64,000 nt of DNA from Enemella evansiae (GCA_017255395.1 JAFKDC010000012.1:62001-126000); one strand, 5' to 3'; counted from the stretch's first letter, positions 18,005 to 26,642 are shown. Numbers and translations are program-made. The notes: a model not told the origin generated them from the letters alone.

Positions 18005-19357
18005 TCAGGCCTTGCCGGCCTGCGTGTCCTTGCGCGCCCGCAACATGCGGAACAGCTTTGTCGCCAGCCCGTCCTTGTTGACCTGCCGCGCCCGCGCGAC
18101 GGCCAGCGCGCCGGGCGGCACGTCTTCGGTCACGACAGAGCCGGAGGCGGTCATCGCCCCGTCGCCCACCGAGATCGGGGCCACCAGCATGGTGTTCGAG
18201 CCGATGAAGGCGTTCTTGCCGATCACCGAGCGGTGCTTGAACACGCCGTCGTAGTTGCAGGTGATGGTGCCCGCGCCGATATTGGTCTTCTCGCCCACCT
18301 CGGCGTCGCCGATATAGGTCAGGTGGTTGGCCTTGGCGCCCTCGTGCAGGACGGCGTTCTTGATCTCGACGAAATTGCCGACATGCACGTCCTCGGCCAG
18401 TTCCGCGCCGGGGCGCAGTCGGGCATAGGGGCCGACCACGGCGCCCCGGCTGACGTGGCAGCCCTCCAGATGGCTGAAGGCGCGGATGCGGGCGCCGGAT
18501 TCCACCGTCACCCCGGGGCCGAAGACCACGTTGGGCTCGATCTCGGTATCGCGCCCGATGACGGTATCCCAGGCCAGGTGCACGGTCTCGGGGGCGGGCA
18601 GGGCGACGCCGTTCCCCAGCAGGGTGGCGCGGGCGCGGGTCTGAAAGGCCTGCTCTGCCGCTGCCAGTTCGGGGCGCGAGTTGATGCCCATGGTCTCGGC
18701 CTCGTCGCAGACCACCGCCGTCGCGGTCAGCCCCTCGGCACGGGCAAGGCCCACGAGGTCGGTGAGGTAGTATTCCCCCGCCGCGTTGTCGTTCGATACC
18801 TTGGCGAGCAGGGCCATCATCCGCCCGGCGTCCATCGCCATGACACCCGAGTTGCAGAGCGTGATCGCGCGCTCCTCGTCAGAGGCATCCTTGAACTCGA
18901 CGATGGCATCGAGCTGGTCGCCCGCCATCTTCAACCGCCCGTAGCGGCCCGGATCGGCGGCCTGAAAGCCCAGCACCACCACGTCGTGGGTCTGCTGCGC
19001 GGCCTGCATGGCGGCCAGCGTCTCTTCCGACAGGAAGGGTGTGTCGCCGTAAAGCACGATGGCGTCGCCGTCGAAGCCCTCCAGCGCCGGTTCCGCCTGC
19101 CGCACCGCGTGGCCTGTGCCCAGTTGCTCGGACTGGATCACCACGCGGATCTCGGGGTCGTAGTCCAGCGCCGAGGCCTCGACCGCCTCGGCCCCGTGAC
19201 CGGCGACGACGACGGTGCGGGCCGGCTCCAGCGCCTGTCCGGCGCGCAGGGCGTGCCAGAGCATCGGCGCCTGTGCGATGCGGTGCAGCACCTTGGGGCT
19301 GTCCGATTTCATCCGCGTGCCCTTGCCGGCTGCAAGGACGATCAGGGCCATGCTCAT
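18005..19357 (-). CDS. glmU: Bifunctional GlcNAc-1-P uridyltransferase / GlcN-1-P acetyltransferase
   Basis: A 450-residue enzyme. The N-terminal pyrophosphorylase domain has the nucleotide motif LAAGKGTRMKS and YGDTPFL. The C-terminal half is a left-handed beta helix with hexapeptide repeats (IGAGTITCNYDG, IGKNAFIGSN), ending in a basic tail. It acetylates glucosamine-1-phosphate and couples it to UTP to give UDP-GlcNAc. It is the first gene of the minus-strand glmU-glmS unit and is divergent from the HAD phosphatase gene, with 107 bp between the starts. Confidence 0.98.
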   Translation of the reverse strand: MSMALIVLAAGKGTRMKSDSPKVLHRIAQAPMLWHALRAGQALEPARTVVVAGHGAEAVEASALDYDPEIRVVIQSEQLGTGHAVRQAEPALEGFDGDAIVLYGDTPFLSEETLAAMQAAQQTHDVVVLGFQAADPGRYGRLKMAGDQLDAIVEFKDASDEERAITLCNSGVMAMDAGRMMALLAKVSNDNAAGEYYLTDLVGLARAEGLTATAVVCDEAETMGINSRPELAAAEQAFQTRARATLLGNGVALPAPETVHLAWDTVIGRDTEIEPNVVFGPGVTVESGARIRAFSHLEGCHVSRGAVVGPYARLRPGAELAEDVHVGNFVEIKNAVLHEGAKANHLTYIGDAEVGEKTNIGAGTITCNYDGVFKHRSVIGKNAFIGSNTMLVAPISVGDGAMTASGSVVTEDVPPGALAVARARQVNKDGLATKLFRMLRARKDTQAGKA

Positions 19358-19464
19358 GTCGCCATCCGTTTGTCTTTTCGTCGGGCCCGTTCTATCCGAT
19401 TGCAGGCGTGGGGCAAGGGGACCTTCTCACGCTTGATTTCGGGATGTGACAGGGGGCATCGGTG

Positions 19465-20130
19465 ATGCGGAAATGCGTGGTTTTCGACCTCGACGGGACG
19501 CTGGCGGACACCAGCGCCGACCTTATCGCGGCGGCGAATGCCTGTTTCGAAGGCATGGGCCGGGCCGTGCGGCTGGACCCGGTGGCGGATGCGGGTGTGG
19601 GGCTTCTGGGCGGCAAGGCGATGCTGCGACTGGGGCTGGAGCGCGAGGGCGCCCTGAGCGAGGATCTGCTGACCGCGTGGTATCCGCACCTGCTGCGCTT
19701 CTATGGCGACGCGCTCTGCGTCCATACGCGGATGTACGACGGCGCCGTCGAGGCGGTCGAGGCGCTGCGCGGTTCGGGCCACGCGGTCTCGGTCTGCACC
19801 AACAAGCCCGAGGCGCTGGCAGAGGCGCTGCTGCGCGCGCTTGGCGTGCGCGATCTCTTCGGCGCGCTGGTGGGGGCGGATACGCTGCCCACGCGCAAGC
19901 CGGACGTTGCGCCCTACTGGGCCGCAGTCGAGCGGGCGGGCGGGGCGCGGGGAGCCTCGCTGCTGGTCGGCGACAGCGACACCGACCGCAACACCGCGCG
20001 GGCGGCGGGGCGGCCCTGCGTGCTGGTGACCTTCGCGCCGGGCGGGCAGGCGGTGCACGCGCTGGAGCCGGAGGGCGTGATCGACCGTTTCGAAGAGCTG
20101 CACCCCGAGGTGGATCGCCTGCTGCTGTGA
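19465..20130 (+). CDS. gph: HAD phosphatase, phosphoglycolate phosphatase-like
   Basis: A 221-residue HAD-superfamily hydrolase with motif I DLDGTLADT (nucleophile D9), motif II VCTNK, the lysine in TRKPD and motif IV VGDSDTD. The helical cap lies between motifs I and II, as in Gph/CbbZ enzymes that hydrolyse 2-phosphoglycolate. I start at the ATG at 19465 with AGGGGG upstream; a GTG one codon earlier is possible. The substrate assignment is by family resemblance; other small phosphate esters remain possible. Confidence 0.85.
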   Translation: MRKCVVFDLDGTLADTSADLIAAANACFEGMGRAVRLDPVADAGVGLLGGKAMLRLGLEREGALSEDLLTAWYPHLLRFYGDALCVHTRMYDGAVEAVEALRGSGHAVSVCTNKPEALAEALLRALGVRDLFGALVGADTLPTRKPDVAPYWAAVERAGGARGASLLVGDSDTDRNTARAAGRPCVLVTFAPGGQAVHALEPEGVIDRFEELHPEVDRLLL

Positions 20131-20137
20131 GCCGGGC

Positions 20138-20181
20138 GGTTTCTTTCAAAGAAACCGGCCCGAAATCTTTGCAAGATTTCG
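20138..20181. repeat. Pair of adjacent perfect palindromes (locus A)
   Basis: The first hairpin is GGTTTCTTTCAAAGAAACC (20138-20156; 9-bp arms, one-base loop). The second has arms CGAAATCTT (20161-20169) and AAGATTTCG (20173-20181) around TGC. They lie just after the gph stop, before the DegT-family gene. The same two-hairpin layout recurs at 41697-41752 and 55749-55795. There is no clear T-run. Confidence 0.9.
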
Positions 20182-20240
20182 GCGGCCCGCCCGCGAGCGA
20201 CGGATTGACCGCCCCGCGCGGGCGCGCCACAACCGGCGCC

Positions 20241-21449
20241 ATGACAGAGCGTTTCACCGGCAGTTTCACCCAGCAGGAACCGATCCCCGAAGAGGGCATC
20301 GAGGCCGCGCTTTCCGTTCTGCGCCACGGGCGGTTGCACCGCTACAACACCGCCCCCGGCGAAATTGCCGAGACGGCGCTTCTGGAAGAGGAGCTCGCCG
20401 CGCTCACCGGCGCGCGCTACGCGCTGGCGGTGGCCTCGGGCGGCTATGCGCTGGCCTGCGCCCTGCGCGCCCTTGGCGTGCGGCCCGGCGACCGGGTGCT
20501 GACCAATGCCTTCACGCTGGCGCCGGTGCCCGGGGCCATTGCCAGCCTCGGGGCGGTGCCGGTCTTCGTCGGTGTCACCGAGGCGCTGACCATCGACCTC
20601 GACGATCTGGCCGCCAAGGCGGGCGATGCGGGCGTGCTGATGCTCAGCCACATGCGCGGGCATCTCTGCGACATGGCCCGCCTGCTGGAGATCTGCGATG
20701 CCGCCGGTATCCGCGTGGTCGAGGACTGTGCGCATACCATGGGCGCCACCTGGGAGGGCGTGCCCTCGGGCCGGCATGGCGTCATCGGCTGCTATTCCAC
20801 CCAGACCTACAAACACGCGAACTCGGGCGAGGGCGGCTTTCTCGTCACCGATGACGAAGAGCTTGCGGCGCGGGCGGTGATGCTGTCCGGCTCCTACATG
20901 CTGTACGATCGCCACCGCGCGGCCCCGGCGCCCGAGGTCTTCGAGCGGGTGAAATACGACACGCCCAATGTCTCGGGGCGCATGGACAACCTGCGCGCCG
21001 CGATCCTGCGCCCGCAGCTGCGCGGGCTGGCCGGACAGGTGGCGCGCTGGAACGCGCGGTACCACGTGGTCGAAGAGGGGCTGCGCGGCACCCCCGGCCT
21101 GACGGTGATCGACCGCGATCCGCGCGGGGGCTTTGTCGGCTCGTCGATCCAGATGCTGCTTCTGGACTGGCCCGAGGGTGCGATCCCCGAGGTGCTGCGC
21201 CGCTGTGCCGCGCGCGGGGTCGAGCTGAAGTGGTTCGGCGGCGCCGAGCCTGCCGGCTTCACCTCGCGCTACGACAGCTGGCGCTATGCGCCCTCCGAAC
21301 CGATGCCTGCCAGTGACCGCATCCTGCGCGGCATCCTCGACATGCGCCTGCCGCTGACCTTCTCGGAAGAAGACTGCGCCCTGATCGCCCGGATCATCCG
21401 CGCCGAGGTCGGCGCGGTCTGGCAGGCTTCGGGGCGCGCAGGGGCCTAA
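20241..21449 (+). CDS. DegT/DnrJ/EryC1/StrS-family PLP aminotransferase
   Basis: A 402-residue sugar-aminotransferase-fold protein. It has ALAVASGGYALACALRALGV with the GDRVLTNAFTLAPVPGAI phosphate region, VVEDCAHTMGATW with the cofactor aspartate, and the Schiff-base lysine K191 in STQTYKHANSGEGG. Members usually aminate nucleotide-linked keto sugars for LPS, glycans or antibiotics. Here no nucleotide-sugar epimerase or glycosyltransferase gene is nearby, so the substrate is open. The ATG at 20241 lies beyond the palindrome pair, 110 bp after the phosphatase gene. Confidence 0.85.
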   Translation: MTERFTGSFTQQEPIPEEGIEAALSVLRHGRLHRYNTAPGEIAETALLEEELAALTGARYALAVASGGYALACALRALGVRPGDRVLTNAFTLAPVPGAIASLGAVPVFVGVTEALTIDLDDLAAKAGDAGVLMLSHMRGHLCDMARLLEICDAAGIRVVEDCAHTMGATWEGVPSGRHGVIGCYSTQTYKHANSGEGGFLVTDDEELAARAVMLSGSYMLYDRHRAAPAPEVFERVKYDTPNVSGRMDNLRAAILRPQLRGLAGQVARWNARYHVVEEGLRGTPGLTVIDRDPRGGFVGSSIQMLLLDWPEGAIPEVLRRCAARGVELKWFGGAEPAGFTSRYDSWRYAPSEPMPASDRILRGILDMRLPLTFSEEDCALIARIIRAEVGAVWQASGRAGA

Positions 21450-21995
21450 AACCGCGACGGGCGCAGGCGCTGCATCTTTGCCACGGTCGTATCGCGGTAT
21501 GATCCGCGTCAAAGGTGGAACGCGTCCGGCGCGTCGCCGTCGGTTGCGCCTGCCGTCTTGCAAGCAGTGGGCAGGGATGTCGGATGCATGGACCGGGCCT
21601 TGGTGCCGGGGCAGGGTTTGTGTATGTCCGGCAGTGGTATCGCGGCGGTGACCAGCGTCGAAGGTTGGACGCGTCCGCCGCATCTCTCTTTCGGCCATAT
21701 TGCGAAGGGCAGTCCGGCATGTCGGATGCATGGACCGGGCCTTGGTACGGGGGCAAGCGCCGGGCGGGCGTGTGTCCGACAGTCGTATCGCGGCGTGACC
21801 CCCGTCGAAGGTTGGACGCGGCAGGCGCACTGCCTTGGGTGCCGCCTGCCGTCTTTGGCGCGCTGGGCCGGGCCTGCCTTCGTTTCACCGTGTTACAGGT
21901 TCGGCGGCCAGCCGCGCAGGCAGCCAATCTTCCGGGGGAACGAATTGCGGCGCCGGGATGTTCTTGCTCCAGACTGATCAACAGGAGATAACATC
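21450..21995. other. 546-bp gene-free interval dominated by a tandem repeat
   Basis: No gene is supported: the open frames on both strands exist only because the sequence is GC-rich, and they shift frame between repeat units. The interval holds the 148-bp tandem repeat and then the leader and ribosome-binding site of the SH3 protein. Confidence 0.7.
21489..21850. repeat. 148-bp tandem repeat, about 2.5 copies
   Basis: The landmark GTATCGCGG starts at 21489, 21637 and 21785, giving an exact 148-bp period. The block CGAAGGTTGGACGCG recurs (AAAGGTGGAACGCG in copy one). The block GTCGGATGCATGGACCGGGC occurs at the same offset in copies one and two. CGCCTGCCGTCTT occurs at offset 59 in copies one and three. 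Copy three decays after about 66 bp. Because 148 is not a multiple of three, the repeat is unlikely to be coding. Confidence 0.92.
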
Positions 21996-22652
21996 ATGAA
22001 AACGCGCATCCTTATCGCCGCTACCGCCACCTCTGCCCTGCTTGCCGGTGGTGCCGCTGCGGCAACCTCTGCCTTTGCCACCACCGACCTGAACCTGCGG
22101 TCCGGCCCCGGCCCGCAGTACGAGATCATCGGCGTCATCGACGGCAGCACCGAGACCATGGTCGAGGGTTGCCTGGCCGAGGCCAACTGGTGCCAGGTCA
22201 CCTATGACGGTCAGGCGGGCTGGGCCTCGGGCGAGTACCTCGCGCATTCGCTGGAAACCCCGGTTCCGGTCTACTCGCCGGACAGCCAGGTCGAGGTTTC
22301 GACCGTGACCTATGAAGAGCCCGGTGACAACGGCGGCGCGGCGGTTGGCGCCATCGGCGGCGGCGCGGTTGCCGCGGCGGCTCTGGGCGGACCGCTGGCC
22401 ATCCTCGGCGGCATGCTGATCGGCGGCGGCGTTGGTGCGGCGGTCGACGTGGATGAGACCACCGTGACCTACATCCGCAACAACCCGGTCGATCCCGTCT
22501 ATGCCACCGGTGAGGTCGTCGTGGGCGCCAAGCTTTCGGACACCGCCGTGGTGACGCCGATCCCGGAAAGCGAATACGGCTATGTCGCGGTGAACAACAC
22601 CACCGCCGTGGTGGATCCGGTAACCGGCGAGATTGTCTACATCGTGCGCTAA
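21996..22652 (+). CDS. Secreted SH3-domain protein with DUF1236-like C-terminus
   Basis: A 218-residue exported protein. Residues 1-23 are a Sec signal peptide. A bacterial SH3 domain follows (LNLRSGPGPQYEIIGVI, then NWCQVTYDGQAGWASGEYL; about residues 28-83). A Gly/Ala-rich hydrophobic stretch (about 105-145, AVGAIGGGAVAAAALGG) resembles a glycine-zipper membrane or oligomerisation segment. The C-terminus (YVAVNNTTAVVDPVTGEIVYIV) matches the DUF1236 pattern. It is probably a periplasmic or outer-membrane envelope protein. A clear AGGAG precedes the ATG, and a terminator follows. Confidence 0.85.
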   Translation: MKTRILIAATATSALLAGGAAAATSAFATTDLNLRSGPGPQYEIIGVIDGSTETMVEGCLAEANWCQVTYDGQAGWASGEYLAHSLETPVPVYSPDSQVEVSTVTYEEPGDNGGAAVGAIGGGAVAAAALGGPLAILGGMLIGGGVGAAVDVDETTVTYIRNNPVDPVYATGEVVVGAKLSDTAVVTPIPESEYGYVAVNNTTAVVDPVTGEIVYIVR

Positions 22653-22678
22653 GCCGCGCGTTGAAAGTGGAGAAGATC

Positions 22679-22707
22679 GGCCCCTGCCTTGCGGCGGGGG
22701 CCTTTTT
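22679..22707 (+). terminator. Rho-independent terminator after the SH3 protein gene
   Basis: Arms GGCCCCTGCC (22679-22688) and GGCGGGGGCC (22693-22702) pair with a wobble around TTGC, followed by five T residues. Confidence 0.88.
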
Positions 22708-22790
22708 CATGCCGGGCTTGGTCGCGCGCCTGTCTGCGGACATCCGGGAAGGCCCCTGCGGCGCTGAACCGTCCGCCCCGCTCGGGTCGT

Positions 22791-23177
22791 TTATCCGGCC
22801 TCGTAAAGTTCCAGCGGCAGGTCGTCGGGGTCCTTGAAGAAGGTGAAGGCGCGTCCGGTATAGGGATCGGTGCGGATCGGTTCCACCGCGACGCCCGCGG
22901 ATTCCAGCCTTGCCTTCACGGCGGCCACGTCCTGAACGGTGAAGGCCAGATGCCGCAGGCCCTGCGCCTCGGGATGCGAGGGGCGGGGTGGCGGCGCGGG
23001 AAAGGAAAAGAGCTCCACCTGCGTGCCGTCCGGCAAGGCGAGGTCGAGCTTCCACGAGTCCCGCTCCGCGCGGTGGTTCTCTGCCACGACCGTCAGGCCA
23101 AGGATGTCGACGTAGAAAGCGCGCGCGCGGGCGTAGTCCGAACAGATGATCGCGGCGTGGTGCAGTCCCGACAGCAT
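22791..23177 (-). CDS. VOC-superfamily protein (glyoxylase-like, YaeR type)
   Basis: A 128-residue glyoxalase-fold protein with the candidate metal set H6/H7 (GLHHAAIICSDY), E in QVELFSF, H in GLRHLAFTV and E in LPLELYEAG. The pattern LHHAAIICSDYxxxxxFY with PLELYE at the end is the YaeR-like subgroup, whose substrate is not established. It is convergent with the SH3 gene. It differs clearly from the other VOC gene at 6024 and is not a recent duplicate. Confidence 0.8.
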   Translation of the reverse strand: MLSGLHHAAIICSDYARARAFYVDILGLTVVAENHRAERDSWKLDLALPDGTQVELFSFPAPPPRPSHPEAQGLRHLAFTVQDVAAVKARLESAGVAVEPIRTDPYTGRAFTFFKDPDDLPLELYEAG

Positions 23178-23716
23178 GACATCCTCCGTTTCGCCTCAAA
23201 CCGGTTGTCGGCCGGTCGGGGCAGGTGGTCAAGAGCGCTATGGTCCGCTGTCGTCGCGAGGGTCGGAAGCGGCGCCTGATGCCTGCGAAACGCCCGCGCC
23301 AGAGGTTCGGTCCTCTTCGTCGCCAAGTCCTTCAGCGAGGGGCGCGGCCGGTCGGGGGGGGGCATGTGCCGGGAGCCGGGGCGGCACCGCGCTGGTGGGG
23401 TTTTGAGGGGAAGCGGTGCGGGGTGGTCTTCCGGTGGCCCGGTCGCGTTGTCATGGCCTAGCAGGACCTGTCCCGGGACAGGGAGCGGCGGCCCATCTGC
23501 CGAAGACCGGGAGGGAGGACCGGGAGCGCGCCGTGCCGGCGGGACTTTGAAAGCGAGCGGTGCAAGGGGCAGCGTACCCGGATCAATCTGGCCGAGAGGA
23601 CCAGCGCACATTGAACCGGGGGACCAACTGCCGGGCGGAGCGGTCTTGCCCGGGCTGCATTCTGGGGCGGCGCTGGGGGCCGAGCGTTGCTGCCCCACCC
23701 CCGGGGCCGCGCCATG
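23178..23716. other. 539-bp gene-free interval with imperfect internal repeats
   Basis: No gene is supported; the longest minus-strand frame is Pro/Arg-rich and lacks a plausible start context. It contains a 16-bp palindrome CCTGTCCCGGGACAGG (23467-23482) and two related segments about 145 bp apart (around 23391-23423 and 23533-23569, sharing TTTGA...GCGGTGC...GGGG). Confidence 0.55.
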
Positions 23717-23740
23717 AAAAAGCCCCCGCGGCGCGGGGGC
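23717..23740 (-). terminator. Rho-independent terminator after the general stress gene
   Basis: Read on the minus strand, arms GCCCCCGCG and CGCGGGGGC pair around one base and run into five T residues. It lies 35 bp past the stop of the PNPOx-like gene. Confidence 0.9.
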
Positions 23741-23774
23741 CGGGGGGCTTTCATCGCCGGAGCGGCGCCGCAGG

Positions 23775-24254
23775 TCAGGCGGCTGCGGCAAAGGTGACGT
23801 GGCCGTGTTCGCCGCCATCGGGCGTGTCGTCGGTCAGGTTCGCCTTGGCGATCTCGTAGAGGTAGCCGACGGTCTTCTCCGTGGCCCAGACCTCGGCGTG
23901 AAGCGGGGTGAACTTGACGAGGCGCACCTTGCTGTCCTCTCGACCGTTCTCGAACCATGCCGCCGCGAAGACATTCCACATCTCGTCCAACTTCCGGTCG
24001 TCGTGGACCTCTGTCAGCGTGCCTTCGATCGTGGCGTAGAGGTTGGCCTTGGGGTCGGCCACCTGAAAGCTGGCCTTGCCGCCGCCCTTGGCGCCGTCGT
24101 GCGCGGCGGTGCCTTCGGCGGTGATGAACCACAGCGCGTTGGCCTTGCGGTCGGCCTGCGGTGCCATCGGCACGGGGCGCTCACCCTCGGGGGCAAGCAG
24201 CCCGGCGCGGACGTCGTCGATGCGGTCCCAGAAGGTGTCGATGAGGGCTGTCAT
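23775..24254 (-). CDS. General stress protein, PNPOx-like split barrel
   Basis: A 159-residue protein of the general-stress (GS26-like) branch of the flavin split-barrel superfamily. It begins with TFWDRIDDVRAGLLAPEG, continues APQADRKANALWFITAEGT and KASFQVADPKANLYATIEGT, and ends in the typical VWATEKTVGYLYEIAKA. Members bind FMN or F420-like flavins and are induced by stress; some relatives (HugZ/HutZ) bind or degrade haem. The haem-type TonB receptor lies upstream on the same strand. Its ribosome-binding site sits in a perfect hairpin (see 24261-24287), suggesting translational control. Confidence 0.85.
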   Translation of the reverse strand: MTALIDTFWDRIDDVRAGLLAPEGERPVPMAPQADRKANALWFITAEGTAAHDGAKGGGKASFQVADPKANLYATIEGTLTEVHDDRKLDEMWNVFAAAWFENGREDSKVRLVKFTPLHAEVWATEKTVGYLYEIAKANLTDDTPDGGEHGHVTFAAAA

Positions 24255-24260
24255 GGTGAT

Positions 24261-24287
24261 CTCCTGCAATCTGTGTCGTTGCAGGAG
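24261..24287 (-). promoter_or_regulatory. Hairpin sequestering the Shine-Dalgarno of the general stress gene
   Basis: In the mRNA, CUCCUGCAA and UUGCAGGAG form a perfect 9-bp stem with a nine-base loop. The 3' arm contains the AGGAG that is 6 bp from the ATG at 24254. The ribosome-binding site would be masked when folded. It could be an RNA thermometer, a protein-binding site or an sRNA-opened switch. Confidence 0.6.
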
Positions 24288-24351
24288 AAACACGCGGGGG
24301 CCGGACCGGGTTCCGGCGCGTTTCTGGCAGCGCGCAAACGCCGCCGGTGGA

Positions 24352-24375
24352 CCGGGCCGGAGAGAACCGGCCCGG
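24352..24375 (-). terminator. Stem-loop just after the TonB receptor gene
   Basis: Arms CCGGGCCGG (24352-24360) and CCGGCCCGG (24367-24375) pair perfectly around a six-base loop, 9 bp beyond the stop codon. There is no T-run, so it may be a partial terminator separating receptor and stress gene expression. Confidence 0.5.
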
Positions 24376-24384
24376 CGCGAGGCC

Positions 24385-26430
24385 TCAGAAAGTGAAGCTG
24401 GCGCTGATCTTGAAGGTCCGGCCCGGCTGGGGCAGGGCGTTGGGGTAGATCGTGTATTCCGTGTCGAAGACATTATCGACGCCCAGGCGCACGGTCGCCC
24501 CCTCCAGCGCACCCCGGTCAGGCTGCCATGTGGCGAACAGATCCGCCGTCTGCCAGGCATCGCCGCCGGTGGCGCCCTCGGGCAGGCGGGTCTGTTCGGC
24601 GGCGAAGGTTCCCTTCACGCCCATCTCCCAGTCTGTCCATGGCCGCAGGCCTACGGTCGCCGTCAGCCGGTCCTGCGGGATGGACCCGAGGTTGCCGCCG
24701 CCATCGCGCTCGCCCCGGTTGACGGTCAGCCCGGCCTTCACGAACCAGTCCTGCGCGTCGTAGTCCAGCTCGGCCTCAAGCCCCCAGAGCCGGGCGTCGG
24801 TGTTCGTCGTCGTCGTGTAGTCGGTGAACAGCAGCGTGCCCGGCGGCACGAAGACCGGCGACACGGTGCTGAAATCTCCCACCACCTGATCGACGTAGTC
24901 CTTCACGCTGGCGTTGTAGATATTGGCGCTGAAGCCCAGCCGGTCGCCCGCGCGGAAGACATCCGTGCCGGCGTAGCGCGTGCCCAGTTCGACCTGCGTC
25001 GAGGTTTCGGGCTTCAGGTCGGGGTTCGGCACGAAGCGGTTCACGAAAGAACCCGTGGTGCCGGGTCCGAAGGGCGTGGTGAAGGCGAAGTGCACACCGT
25101 CGTTGTAGATCTCGGACAGCGAGGGCGCGCGGAAGGAGCGCGAGACGTTGCCGAAGACCTGCCAGTTCTCGCTGGGTCGATAGCTGAACCCGATGCGCGG
25201 CGAGGTGAAGCTGCGGTCCACCGTGTCGAGCGCGCTGTCGTCCGGGTCGCGGTGGTAGCGGTCGTGGCGCAGGCCAAGGATCAGGTCCATCCGGTCGCTC
25301 AGCCCCAGCGTCGCCTCGGCGAAGACACCCAGCGTTTCCGCGCTGGCATTGGGGTAGGTCGAGCGCACGGTACCGTCGCGGTCGCCCTCCTGCTCGTCGC
25401 GGAAGGCCTCGAAGCCGTAGACCAGCTCGAGCGGCACACCCAGCTCGACCTGCGAGCGGTTCACCACCTCGACACCGGTGGTGGTGTATTTGGTGGTGTC
25501 CAGACGCCCGCCGCTGACCTGCTCTTCGGTGATCTCCAGCCTGTTCGAATACAGCAGGACCGACAGGTCCAGCAGTTCGGAGTTGCCCGGGTTGAAGTCC
25601 CAGCTCAGGCGCAGGGCGTCGTGCTCGGCCTCGCGGTTGACATCCGTCAGCGGATCAGAGGCACTGGCGGCATTGGGCGGCAGAAGTCCGTCGTCGGTGT
25701 ATTTCGAATAGCTCAGCTCGAAGCGCTGGTCGGCGTTCGGCTCGAAGCCCAGCTTCACCAGCCCGTTTTGCAGGTCGACGGCAGAGCGCCCGATGGCATT
25801 GCCACCGCCGTCCGTCAGGTCGTCGCCCATCCGGCGATCGGCAAGGAACAGCATGGCGTCGAAGGCGCCCCAGTCGCCATAGGCGGCAAGGCTGCGCCCG
25901 ATGGTCTCGCCGTTCGACGAATAGCTGAGCGCGGTGCGCCCGCCGACCGTCTGGCCCTCCTTCAGCAGGTCGCCCGCGTCGCGGGTCTCGATCGAAATGA
26001 CACCGCCAAGGGCGCCCGAGCCGTAAAGGGTAGAGCCGCCGCCGCGGATCACCTCGACCCGCTGCACCAGCTCGGGGTCGATGAAGAAGCGCCCGCGGTG
26101 CGCCTGTCCGAAGTTCAGCCGCCCGCCGTCCAGCCGCAGCACGATCTGGTCGTCGTCGAAGCCCCGGATTGAAGGGGTCTGCGACATGCCGCGCGGGCCG
26201 CCGAAGATGTTCACACCGGGAATGTCGCCGATCAGCGATTCGAAATCCGTGGCCTGCACGCGGGCGAGGTCTTCGGCATCCAGTGCGGTCGCGGCGACCG
26301 GGGCCTCTGTCATCGGGCGGGAATCGCGGAAGACGGTTTCGAGCAAGAGCGTGCCGAGGTTCATTCCATCCTGTGCGGCGGCGCTGCCGGCGATCATGGT
26401 CGAGCCCAGCAGAAGGGCGAGTTTGCGCAT
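24385..26430 (-). CDS. TonB-dependent outer-membrane receptor, haem/haemoglobin type
   Basis: A 681-residue outer-membrane receptor. Residues 1-20 are a signal peptide ending AAAQ. The plug (about 35-150) has [25 protein letters not shown] in segments and [20 protein letters not shown] 22-strand barrel ends in the aromatic FKISASFTF. The motifs FRAP ([13 protein letters not shown]) and NPDL ([11 protein letters not shown]), with a nearby histidine (GVHFAF), are those known from haem and haemoglobin receptors. It should import haem using TonB-ExbBD energy. No hmuTUV or TonB genes are adjacent. I started at MRKLALLL because the longer frame adds a non-signal extension. Iron control is expected, but I saw no convincing operator. 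Confidence 0.88.
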   Translation of the reverse strand: MRKLALLLGSTMIAGSAAAQDGMNLGTLLLETVFRDSRPMTEAPVAATALDAEDLARVQATDFESLIGDIPGVNIFGGPRGMSQTPSIRGFDDDQIVLRLDGGRLNFGQAHRGRFFIDPELVQRVEVIRGGGSTLYGSGALGGVISIETRDAGDLLKEGQTVGGRTALSYSSNGETIGRSLAAYGDWGAFDAMLFLADRRMGDDLTDGGGNAIGRSAVDLQNGLVKLGFEPNADQRFELSYSKYTDDGLLPPNAASASDPLTDVNREAEHDALRLSWDFNPGNSELLDLSVLLYSNRLEITEEQVSGGRLDTTKYTTTGVEVVNRSQVELGVPLELVYGFEAFRDEQEGDRDGTVRSTYPNASAETLGVFAEATLGLSDRMDLILGLRHDRYHRDPDDSALDTVDRSFTSPRIGFSYRPSENWQVFGNVSRSFRAPSLSEIYNDGVHFAFTTPFGPGTTGSFVNRFVPNPDLKPETSTQVELGTRYAGTDVFRAGDRLGFSANIYNASVKDYVDQVVGDFSTVSPVFVPPGTLLFTDYTTTTNTDARLWGLEAELDYDAQDWFVKAGLTVNRGERDGGGNLGSIPQDRLTATVGLRPWTDWEMGVKGTFAAEQTRLPEGATGGDAWQTADLFATWQPDRGALEGATVRLGVDNVFDTEYTIYPNALPQPGRTFKISASFTF

Positions 26431-26613
26431 GTCGGTTGGTCCTGTCTGGCATGAGTGATGCCTGCGGGGCCTGCCGTACGGGTGGGGCGCAGTCTGTGAG
26501 GGATGCGGGAGTGTCGCTAAATCCGACAGGAAAAGTAAGTCTTTCCGCTGCACGTACTGCGGGCTTGCGCCGACCTGTTGCGCGGATGCACCATCGCCCC
26601 ACGCTTGCGGCGA

Positions 26614-26642
26614 TTGACGAAAGCCGCGCGACGTGCATAAAT
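26614..26642 (+). promoter_or_regulatory. Strong sigma-70-type promoter of the leucine degradation cluster
   Basis: TTGACG (26614-26619), a 17-bp spacer and ATAAAT (26637-26642) lie about 35 bp before the first gene. The -10 box touches the inverted repeat at 26642-26655. Confidence 0.65.

Noticed and set aside
15548-19465. 1305-codon plus-strand frame across glmS and glmU
   Set aside because: Composition (His/Gln/Arg/Gly-rich) is typical of an antisense shadow in high-GC DNA, and glmS, glmU and their neighbours on the other strand are unmistakable.
21489-21850. CRISPR array
   Set aside because: Units are long and directly abutting with no short repeat alternating with unique spacers, and no cas genes are present.
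21515-21991. Plus-strand frame over the 148-bp repeat as a repeat protein
   Set aside because: The period is not a multiple of three, so the repeated DNA would be read in different frames in each copy.
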